Origin: Allobosea sp. 47.2.35
Lineage (GTDB): Bacteria; Pseudomonadota; Alphaproteobacteria; Rhizobiales; Beijerinckiaceae
Assembly: GCF_024655635.1 (NCBI RefSeq)
Contig: NZ_JANLGI010000015.1
Span: 1 to 64,000, forward strand
Direction of reading: 5' to 3'
Length of the DNA stretch: 64,000 nucleotides
Below, one piece after another: positions 57,888 to 64,000 of this stretch (position 1 is the stretch's first letter; each line of letters starts with the position of its first letter). The notes beneath the pieces are model-generated. The model worked only from the letters and a program-made list of their open reading frames with translations, was not told the origin of the DNA and made no database searches. Position numbers and translations under genes: made by a program.

Positions 57888-58985
57888 ATGGGCAAGCTGA
57901 TCATGCTGGCGGCCGGGGGAACCGGCGGCCATCTCTTCCCGGCTGAGGCGCTGAGCCACGCGCTGCATGCAAAGGGCATGCGCGTCGTGCTGATGACCGA
58001 TACGCGCGCCGCCGAATTCGCCGGGAACTTCCCGGCTGAGGCGGTGCATGCCGTGCCGGCGGCGACGCCGTCCGGCCGCTCGCCGCTGCAGAAGGCGGCT
58101 GCGCTGTTCGCCATTGCCAAGGGGACTTTCGCGGCACGGCGGATCATCGGGCAGGTGAAGCCTGCCGTGGTCGTCGGCTTCGGCGGCTATCCGACGGTGC
58201 CGCCGGTGCTCGGCGCTTCGCTCGCGGGTGTCCGCACGCTGATCCACGAACAGAATGCCGTGATCGGCCGCGCCAATCGCTTCCTTGCCGGCCGCGCCGA
58301 CGTGATCGCGACCGGCTTCGCCAAGGTCGGCGGTCTGAACGAGGCGCAACAGGCCAAGTGCCGGCATGTCGGCAATCCCGTCCGCCCGGCCGTGATCGAG
58401 GCCTCAGGCCGCGACTATGACGGGCCGGGCGAAGGCAAGATCAGGCTCCTCGTGTTCGGCGGCAGCCAGGGCGCGCGCATCATGGCCGATATCGTGCCGC
58501 CGGCGATTGAGCTCCTCACTGATGCCGAGCGGGCGCGCCTGAGCATCGTCCAGCAGGCGCGGGCCGAGGACGACGCGCGCGTGCGCGGCATCTACGAGAC
58601 GCTCGGCGTCCCGGCGACGATCGCGCCCTTCTTCAAGGACCTGCCGGCGCAGATGGCGGCGGCGCAGCTCGTCATCGCGCGGTCCGGTGCCTCGACCGTG
58701 GCGGAGCTCACTGTGATCGGCCGGCCGGCCCTGCTCGTGCCGCTGCCGGGCTCGCTCGATCAGGATCAGGCGGCCAATGCCGCCTTCCTCGAAGGGGTGG
58801 GCGGGGCGACCCGCATTCTCCAGCCGGACTTCACGCCGCGCCATCTTGCTGACGAATTGTCCAAGCTGATCGCGCAGCCCACTCACTTGACGGCGATGGC
58901 GGCAAACGCGAAGAGCGCCGGCATCCCCGACGCCGCCGACCGCCTGGCCGATCTCGTGATCGCCACGGCCCATTCTACGAACTGA
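57888..58985 (+). CDS. murG: UDP-GlcNAc:lipid I N-acetylglucosaminyltransferase MurG
   Basis: A 365-residue GT28 glycosyltransferase that makes lipid II on the inner face of the membrane. Glycine loop 1 is AAGGTGGHLFPAEAL and loop 2 is VVGFGGYPTVPP. LIHEQNAVIGRANRFLA, LVFGGSQGARIMAD and VIARSGASTVAELTVIGRPALLVP are the signature sites for UDP-GlcNAc. It lies 4 bases after ftsW and 15 bases before murC. Confidence 0.97.
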   Translation: MGKLIMLAAGGTGGHLFPAEALSHALHAKGMRVVLMTDTRAAEFAGNFPAEAVHAVPAATPSGRSPLQKAAALFAIAKGTFAARRIIGQVKPAVVVGFGGYPTVPPVLGASLAGVRTLIHEQNAVIGRANRFLAGRADVIATGFAKVGGLNEAQQAKCRHVGNPVRPAVIEASGRDYDGPGEGKIRLLVFGGSQGARIMADIVPPAIELLTDAERARLSIVQQARAEDDARVRGIYETLGVPATIAPFFKDLPAQMAAAQLVIARSGASTVAELTVIGRPALLVPLPGSLDQDQAANAAFLEGVGGATRILQPDFTPRHLADELSKLIAQPTHLTAMAANAKSAGIPDAADRLADLVIATAHSTN

Positions 58986-59000
58986 CAGGATTCCAGGACC

Positions 59001-60407
59001 ATGAAGCTGCCGCCGAAGCTCGGCTCCATCCATTTCGTCGGCATCGGCGGCATCGGCATGTCCGGCATCGCCGAGGTCCTGCACAATCTCGGCTACAAGG
59101 TGCAGGGCTCGGACGCTTCCGATGGCGCCAACGTCAAGCGCCTAGCCGACAAGGGCATCACCACCTTCGTCGGCCACAAGGCGGAGAATCTCGGCGAGGC
59201 CGAGGTCGTCGTGGTCTCGACCGCGATCAAGCGCGACAATCCGGAGCTGCTGGCCGCCCGCGAGAAGCGCCTGCCGGTGGTGCGCCGCGCCGAGATGCTG
59301 GCCGAGCTGATGCGCCTGAAGAGCTGCGTCGCCATCGCCGGCACCCATGGCAAGACGACCACGACCTCGCTGGTCGCGACGCTGCTGGAGAAGGGCGGGC
59401 TCGACCCGACCGTGATCAATGGCGGCATCATCAACGCCTATGGCACCAATGCCCGCATGGGCGAGAGCGACTGGATGGTGGTCGAGGCCGACGAGTCCGA
59501 CGGCACCTTCCTGAAGTTGCCGGCCGACGTCGCGATCGTCACCAATATCGACCCCGAGCATCTCGACCATTTCGGCACCTTCGACGCGATCAAGGCGGCC
59601 TTCCGCTCCTTCGTCGAGAACCTGCCGTTCTATGGCTTCGCGGTGATGTGCATCGACCATCCCACGGTGCAGGGGCTCGTCGGCCAGATCACCGACCGCC
59701 GCGTCGTCACCTATGGCGAGAACCCGCAGGCCGATTTCCGCCTGATCGATATCGATCTCTCGGGCGGGCAGGCGAAGTTCACGCTCCTCATCCGCGACCG
59801 CAAGACCGGCCGCGACGAGGTGATCCGCGATCTCGTCATGCCGATGCCCGGCCATCACAACGCGCTGAACGCGACGGCTGCGATCGCGGTCGCTTACGAT
59901 CTGGGCATCCCGGTCGAGCGCATCCGCGAGGCGCTGGCCGGCTTCGGCGGCGTGAAGCGCCGCTTCACCAAGACCGGCGAATGGAACGGCGCACTGATCT
60001 TCGACGATTACGGTCACCATCCGGTCGAGATCGCCGCCGTGCTGAAGGCTGCGCGCGCTTCGACGAAGAACAAGGTGATCGCGATCGTCCAGCCGCATCG
60101 CTACACCCGGCTTTCCAGCCTGTTCGACGATTTCGCCGCCTGCTTCAACGATGCCGATACGGTGATCGTGGCCGATACCTATGCGGCCGGCGAGGCGCCG
60201 ATCGCCGGTGCCGACCGCGATTCGCTGGTTGCCGGCATCAAGGCGCGCGGCCACCGCCATGCCCTGCCGCTGGAGAGCTCCGACAAGCTCGCCGGCATGG
60301 TGGCAGAGCTGGCGGGGCCAGGCGACTATGTCGTCTGTCTCGGCGCCGGCAACATCACGCAATGGGCCTATGCGCTGCCGGGCGAACTGGCGGCGTTGAA
60401 GGGATAA
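59001..60407 (+). CDS. murC: UDP-MurNAc-L-alanine ligase MurC
   Basis: A 468-residue Mur ligase adding the first stem residue, L-Ala. The N-terminal Rossmann domain starts [18 protein letters not shown], the ATP loop is [19 protein letters not shown], and [24 protein letters not shown] and [15 protein letters not shown] are diagnostic of MurC. It is followed by a 94-base gap with a palindromic repeat before murB. Confidence 0.97.
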   Translation: MKLPPKLGSIHFVGIGGIGMSGIAEVLHNLGYKVQGSDASDGANVKRLADKGITTFVGHKAENLGEAEVVVVSTAIKRDNPELLAAREKRLPVVRRAEMLAELMRLKSCVAIAGTHGKTTTTSLVATLLEKGGLDPTVINGGIINAYGTNARMGESDWMVVEADESDGTFLKLPADVAIVTNIDPEHLDHFGTFDAIKAAFRSFVENLPFYGFAVMCIDHPTVQGLVGQITDRRVVTYGENPQADFRLIDIDLSGGQAKFTLLIRDRKTGRDEVIRDLVMPMPGHHNALNATAAIAVAYDLGIPVERIREALAGFGGVKRRFTKTGEWNGALIFDDYGHHPVEIAAVLKAARASTKNKVIAIVQPHRYTRLSSLFDDFAACFNDADTVIVADTYAAGEAPIAGADRDSLVAGIKARGHRHALPLESSDKLAGMVAELAGPGDYVVCLGAGNITQWAYALPGELAALKG

Positions 60408-60432
60408 GCCGGACACGCCGCAATTGCGCCGT

Positions 60433-60458
60433 CATGCTCGGGCCTGAGCCCAAGCATG
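60433..60458. repeat. Palindromic intergenic repeat between murC and murB
   Basis: CATGCTCGGGC (60433-60443) and GCCCAAGCATG (60448-60458) pair with one mismatch around a 4-base loop. The shape resembles the dispersed GTCATGCCCGGGC-type palindromes of alphaproteobacteria. It could also slow transcription between murC and murB. Confidence 0.5.
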
Positions 60459-60501
60459 GCGGGCAGTTCCGTCCCGGACCATCATGTTCTAAAGCGACGC
60501 C

Positions 60502-61428
60502 ATGCCCTTCGCAGACCTCTCTTCCAATATCCGCGCCTCGGCTCCCGACCTGCGGGGCCGGCTTCTCGCCAATCAGGAGCTTTCGGGCCTGACCTGGTTC
60601 CGCGTCGGCGGCCCGGCGCAGATCCTGTTCACGCCGGCCGATGACGAGGACCTCGCCTATCTGCTGTCGAAGCTGCCGGAGGACGTTCCGGTCACGGTGA
60701 TCGGCCTCGGCTCCAACCTGATCGTGCGCGATGGCGGCATTCCCGGCGTCGTGATCCGGCTCGGCGGCAGGGCTTTCGGCGAAATCGCGCTGGAGAGCGG
60801 CGATCGGCTGCGTGCCGGCACGGCCGTGCCTGACGTGAAGGTCGCGCGCGCGGCGGCGGATGCCTCGCTCGACGGGCTTGCCTTCTATCGTGGCATTCCC
60901 GGCTCGATCGGCGGGGCGCTGCGCATGAATGCCGGCGCCCATGGCGGCGAGACCACTGATGTGCTGGTCTCGGCGCGCGGCGTCACCCGCAAGGGCGAGA
61001 TCGTGACGCTCTCCCATGCCGATATGGGCTTCACCTATCGCAACAGCGCGGCCGCGACTCGCGACATCATCTTCACCTCGGCGCTGTTCCAGGGTCGGCC
61101 GGGCGATCAGGCGGAAATCCAGGCCGAGATGGACCGGGTCACGGCGGCGCGCGAGGCGGCGCAGCCGATCAAGGAGCGCACCGGCGGCTCGACCTTCAAG
61201 AATCCCGAGGGCGGCAAGGCCTGGAAGCTGATCGACGCGGCCGGCTGCCGTGGCCTGCGCGTCGGCGGGGCGCAGGTTTCCGAGATGCACTGCAACTTCC
61301 TGATCAATACCGGCGGCGCGACGGCCGCCGATGTCGAAGGGCTCGGCGAGGAGGTTCGCCGCCGGGTCAAGGAGAACTCCGGCTTCGAGCTCCAGTGGGA
61401 GATCAAACGGCTCGGGGTTGCGGCGTAG
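60502..61428 (+). CDS. murB: UDP-N-acetylenolpyruvoylglucosamine reductase MurB
   Basis: A 308-residue FAD enzyme that completes UDP-MurNAc synthesis with NADPH. FAD-binding stretches are [43 protein letters not shown] and [23 protein letters not shown]. The catalytic Ser is in [21 protein letters not shown], with [25 protein letters not shown] near the end. Type I fold. Its last 26 bases overlap the end of the convergent EamA gene. Confidence 0.96.
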   Translation: MPFADLSSNIRASAPDLRGRLLANQELSGLTWFRVGGPAQILFTPADDEDLAYLLSKLPEDVPVTVIGLGSNLIVRDGGIPGVVIRLGGRAFGEIALESGDRLRAGTAVPDVKVARAAADASLDGLAFYRGIPGSIGGALRMNAGAHGGETTDVLVSARGVTRKGEIVTLSHADMGFTYRNSAAATRDIIFTSALFQGRPGDQAEIQAEMDRVTAAREAAQPIKERTGGSTFKNPEGGKAWKLIDAAGCRGLRVGGAQVSEMHCNFLINTGGATAADVEGLGEEVRRRVKENSGFELQWEIKRLGVAA

Positions 61429-62296
61429 CCGGCACTGCCGCAGCGCGGCGGCGCGACAGGATCATCCCGACGATGGTCGATCCCAAGACGATCGCGATGC
61501 CCAGGAATTGCACCGGGCTCAGCCATTCGCCCAGCAGCAGGGCGCCCAGAATCGTCGCCATGGTCGGGCTCAGCAGTCCCAGGAAGGCGACGCCGGCACC
61601 GAGCGTCGTGATGCCCCTGATCCAGAGCCAGTAGGTCAGGGCGGTGCCGATGAGCACGAGATAGGCGAAGCCGAGCCCGTTCAGGGCGGTGGGGACCGGC
61701 GGCAAGCCTTCCACGATCAGGGCGACCGGCAGCAGGATCAGGCCGCCGAGCGTGAGCTGCCAAGCCGCGATCGCCAATGGCGAACCCATCTTGCCCCAGC
61801 GCTCGATCAGCACGGTTCCCGTCGCCATCGAGGCGGCGCTCAGGAGGCCGGCGACGATGCCGAGCGCATCGGGCTTGGCATGGGGATCGAGCACCAGCAG
61901 GGCGACGCCGACGAGGCCGGCAAGCGCGGCGATGATCTGGCCGCGGCCCGGACGCCGGTTGAGCAGGGGCCAGGCGAGGAGCCCGACGATCAGGGGTTGG
62001 GTCGAGCCGACGGTGGCGGCGAGGCCACCGGGCAGGCGGGCGGCGCTGACGAAGAGCAGGGCGAAGAAGATGCCGATATTGGCGAGGCCGAGCGCCGCCA
62101 GCGGCAGGAGCTTGTCGCGCGGCGGCAGGCCGGGGCCGAGCGCCATCAGCAGCAATCCGGCCGGCAGGGCCCGGAGCGCGCCGACGAGCAGCGGATGATC
62201 CACCGGCAGCGTCTGGGTGAAGATGATGTAGGTGGTGCCCCAGATGCAGGGCACGAGGATCGTAGTCAGCAGGGTTCTGTTGAGGCTGAGCGACAT
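61403..62296 (-). CDS. EamA-family (DMT) transporter
   Basis: A 297-residue drug/metabolite-type transporter with ten expected helices in two EamA repeats. Repeat 1 has [40 protein letters not shown] and repeat 2 has [17 protein letters not shown] to [42 protein letters not shown]. The C-terminal tail is basic and Ala/Pro-rich. It lies between murB and ddl on the opposite strand, in tandem with a nitroreductase gene 36 bases upstream. Substrate unknown. Confidence 0.9.
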   Translation of the reverse strand: MSLSLNRTLLTTILVPCIWGTTYIIFTQTLPVDHPLLVGALRALPAGLLLMALGPGLPPRDKLLPLAALGLANIGIFFALLFVSAARLPGGLAATVGSTQPLIVGLLAWPLLNRRPGRGQIIAALAGLVGVALLVLDPHAKPDALGIVAGLLSAASMATGTVLIERWGKMGSPLAIAAWQLTLGGLILLPVALIVEGLPPVPTALNGLGFAYLVLIGTALTYWLWIRGITTLGAGVAFLGLLSPTMATILGALLLGEWLSPVQFLGIAIVLGSTIVGMILSRRRAAAVPATPQPRAV

Positions 62297-62332
62297 GGCG
62301 GGCTCCCGGGCGGGATGATGGTCACGGGACGG

Positions 62333-62917
62333 TCAGGCGGGGAAGGGGCCAGCGAAGGCGGTTTCCGTCAGGGGCCGGCGCAGGCTCGGATGCTCGCGGT
62401 CCCGCAGAGCTGGCGGCAGGAGGTCCGGCGTGCCGCGGCGGCCGATCGCGACGGCGATCTCGATGCGGAAGCGGCCGGGCACGGCGAGGTTGCGGCGCGC
62501 GACATCGTATTCGAGCCCCGCCATGGCATGGGCGTGATAGCCGAGCCGCGTGGCCTGAAGGGCGAGCTGGGACCAGGCTGCACCTGTGTCGAAGCTGCGC
62601 AGCGCCGGGGATTGCGCCTGTGCATCGGCCGCGTCCGCTCCGGCATCCGACAGCACGAAGACGAGGGCCGCGGCGTTCTGCGCCCATTCGCGGTTGAAAT
62701 CGTCGAGCGAGGCCAGGAATTCCGGCCAGTGGGCGTCGCCGCGCAGGGCGTAGAGGAAGCGCCAAGGCTGCTCGTTAAAAGCGGAGGGTGCCCAGCGTGC
62801 GGCCTCGAGCATTGTCAGCAGGGCGTGCTGGTCGATCTCGTCGGGCTGGAAGGCGCGGGGCGACCAGCGGTCGAGAAAGACCGGGTCGATCGGGAAACTG
62901 GCGGTCCTCGGTTCCAT
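62333..62917 (-). CDS. Nitroreductase-family protein
   Basis: A 194-residue FMN-dependent oxidoreductase of the nitroreductase family. The N-terminal RWSPRAFQPDEIDQHALLTMLEAARWAPSAFNEQPWRFLYAL holds the FMN phosphate-binding Arg-x-Ser-x-Arg-like and Pro-Ser-Ala-x-Asn motifs. TGAAWSQLALQATRLGYHAHAMAGL and VAIGRRGTPDLLP follow. Start at 62917 (MEPRTASFPID). It is divergent from a MarR regulator over a 111-base region with inverted repeats and is probably repressed by it. Confidence 0.9.
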   Translation of the reverse strand: MEPRTASFPIDPVFLDRWSPRAFQPDEIDQHALLTMLEAARWAPSAFNEQPWRFLYALRGDAHWPEFLASLDDFNREWAQNAAALVFVLSDAGADAADAQAQSPALRSFDTGAAWSQLALQATRLGYHAHAMAGLEYDVARRNLAVPGRFRIEIAVAIGRRGTPDLLPPALRDREHPSLRRPLTETAFAGPFPA

Positions 62918-62983
62918 GGCAGGATGTCCGTATGGCTTGCCCTGCGAGGGGCGGATGGTATTGTGGTTTGAAGTCAGATATTT

Positions 62984-63006
62984 CGATATCAAATTATTTG
63001 ATGTCG
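62984..63006. promoter_or_regulatory. Operator-like inverted repeat between nitroreductase and marR-type genes
   Basis: CGATATCAAAT (62984-62994) and ATTTGATGTCG (62996-63006) pair at 10 of 11 positions around one base. An adjoining smaller palindrome GATAT-TTCG-ATATC is at 62977-62990. MarR dimers bind sites of this form; the identity of the binder is inferred. Confidence 0.6.
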
Positions 63007-63028
63007 CGTAATTAGGCGAGGCATAAAA

Positions 63029-63526
63029 ATGAGTCAAGAGCGCCGGGACGCGCAGGGCGGCCCGATGGATTCGATCCTGGCGCAGTGGCGGCGGGAGCGG
63101 CCCGACCTCGACACCAGCGTCATGGCGGTCTGCGGCGATCTCTGGCGGGCGGCGGACCGGGTGCGCGAAGGTGTTTCCGCCAATCTTGCGGCGGACGATC
63201 TCGATCTCGCCGGCCACGACGTACTGCTGACGCTCCGGCGCCAGGGCAGGGGGCGGGCGCTCTCGCCCTCCGAACTCGCCGCGGACATGATGATCTCGAC
63301 CTCGGCGATGACGAACCGGCTCGACCGCCTGCAGAAGCGCGGGTTGATCGAGCGGCAGCCCGATCCGGCCGACCGGCGGGCGCTGCGGATCGTGCTGACG
63401 GAGGCCGGCTTCGCGCTGGTGGACCGAATCGTCGTCAGCCATGTCGCGACCGAGGAGCGGCTGGTCAGCGCGCTCTCGGCGGAGGAACGCGCCGAACTCA
63501 GGCGGCTGCTCGCGAAGATCGGCTAA
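63029..63526 (+). CDS. MarR-family transcriptional regulator
   Basis: A 165-residue MarR protein. The winged helix is LAGHDVLLTLRRQGRGRALSPSELAADMMISTSAMTNRLDRLQKRGLIERQPDPADRRALRIVLTEAG, with the wing Asp-Arg-Arg intact. The N-terminal extension (about 30 residues, QWRRERPDLDTSVMAVCGDLWRAADRV) resembles PecS-like or DUF-type MarR proteins of alphaproteobacteria. It is divergent from the nitroreductase/EamA pair and probably controls them. The signal is unknown. Confidence 0.9.
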   Translation: MSQERRDAQGGPMDSILAQWRRERPDLDTSVMAVCGDLWRAADRVREGVSANLAADDLDLAGHDVLLTLRRQGRGRALSPSELAADMMISTSAMTNRLDRLQKRGLIERQPDPADRRALRIVLTEAGFALVDRIVVSHVATEERLVSALSAEERAELRRLLAKIG

Positions 63527-63601
63527 GCCCGGCCGCAGCGGGCTTCGCGCGGTATCGGGGCTGCGCGCCAAGGCTTCCCGTTAACGCCGGACGCTTCATG
63601 G

Positions 63602-63617
63602 TTAACGCGCTGTTAAC
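63602..63617. promoter_or_regulatory. CtrA-type binding site upstream of ddl
   Basis: TTAACGCGCTGTTAAC is a perfect match to the CtrA consensus TTAA-N7-TTAAC. Further TTAA half-sites are at 63581 and 63623. It lies 45 bases before the ddl ATG, where Caulobacter has CtrA-controlled promoters for the ddl-ftsQ-ftsA region. Binding is inferred. Confidence 0.65.
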
Positions 63618-63661
63618 CAAGTTTAACGAGGTTGGGCCCATCGCATCGAGCGGGGGCCGGC

Positions 63662-64000
63662 ATGAGCAAACACGTCGCAGTGCTGATGGGCGGTTGGTCC
63701 GTCGAGCGGGAGGTCAGCCTCAATAGCGGCGCGGCCTGCGCGCGGGCGCTGGAGAGCGTCGGCTATCGCGTCACCCGCGTCGACGTGCAGCGCGACATCG
63801 CCGAGGTGCTGGCGAAGCTGAAGCCCGATGTCGCCTTCAATGCCCTGCATGGCCGCTTCGGCGAGGACGGCACGATCCAGGGCGTGCTCGAGATCCTGCG
63901 CATTCCCTATAGCCATTCCGGCGTGCTGGCTTCCGCGCTGGCGATCCGCAAGGACCGGGCGAAGACGGTGGTGAAGGCCGCCGGTGTGCCGGTCGCCCAT
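63662..64000 (+). CDS. ddl: D-alanine-D-alanine ligase Ddl (3' truncated by window edge)
   Basis: The first 113 codons of Ddl, which joins two D-Ala for MurF to use. [25 protein letters not shown] is the N-terminal Rossmann start with the active-site Glu/Ser (GGxSxEREVS pattern, here [10 protein letters not shown]). [43 protein letters not shown] covers the rest of the first domain. The ATP-grasp part lies beyond the window. The window's dcw order predicts ftsQ next. Confidence 0.96.
   Translation, partial: MSKHVAVLMGGWSVEREVSLNSGAACARALESVGYRVTRVDVQRDIAEVLAKLKPDVAFNALHGRFGEDGTIQGVLEILRIPYSHSGVLASALAIRKDRAKTVVKAAGVPVAH

Overview
The window is a 64-kb stretch of a GC-rich alphaproteobacterial chromosome. 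The gene families, the CtrA-like and GANTC (CcrM) motifs before cell-division genes and the alphaproteobacterial type A RNase P RNA point to Hyphomicrobiales. Bosea or a close relative is my best guess from overall gene character; no marker here proves the genus. Most genes start with ATG, with some GTG and TTG starts, and many neighbours overlap by 4 bases, which suggests translational coupling. No tRNA, rRNA, CRISPR array, prophage or insertion sequence was seen.

Layout. 1-6.7 kb: a chemotaxis operon, cheA (5' end outside the window)-cheW-receptor-cheR-cheD-cheB-cheY, closed by a strong terminator. 6.7-16.6 kb: housekeeping and accessory genes, including an exported glutathione peroxidase-like protein, mogA, an SGNH-like membrane protein, a coupled set of FliK-like, FlhB C-terminal-like and GNAT genes, an aldo/keto reductase, a divergent TetR/SDR pair and an exported metallo-beta-lactamase-fold protein. 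16.7-27 kb: ettA, small enzymes, a solitary Tat-exported peptide-binding protein, a Phd/VapC toxin-antitoxin pair whose ribosome-binding site lies in a perfect 44-bp palindrome, an alpha-hydroxy-acid dehydrogenase, a YitT protein, a cold-shock protein and a SulP transporter. 27.4-33.2 kb: a methionine module, with an ArsR-methyltransferase regulator coupled to metF and metH behind a perfect 22-bp palindrome. 33.2-46.4 kb: an Na/Pi symporter, GST/HxlR, a PAS protein with a degenerate GGDEF domain, a split MacAB-type exporter whose adaptor carries an extra helical insert, an AmiD-like amidase, a TerB-DnaJ protein, a lytic transglycosylase, the RNase P RNA gene rnpB, and the divergent ohr/ohrR pair with two overlapping operators. 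46.8-64 kb: the dcw (division and cell wall) cluster mraZ-rsmH-ftsL-ftsI-murE-murF-mraY-murD-[VOC gene on the other strand]-ftsW-murG-murC-murB-[EamA, nitroreductase, MarR]-ddl, with ddl cut by the window end.

How the genes work together. The che operon gives a full excitation-adaptation circuit around one receptor. The met genes form a regulated activated-methyl cycle branch. The dcw genes carry out the steps from UDP-MurNAc and UDP-GlcNAc to lipid II and septal polymerisation, and ddl makes the D-Ala-D-Ala substrate of MurF. Several redox or stress genes sit opposite their own regulators (TetR/SDR, HxlR/GST, OhrR/Ohr, MarR/nitroreductase).

I found no convincing multi-gene system of a wholly new type. 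The best leads are the insert in the MacA-like adaptor, the palindrome-embedded start of the toxin-antitoxin operon, the FliK/FlhB-C/GNAT operon, and the CtrA/GANTC motifs marking two internal promoters of the dcw cluster.
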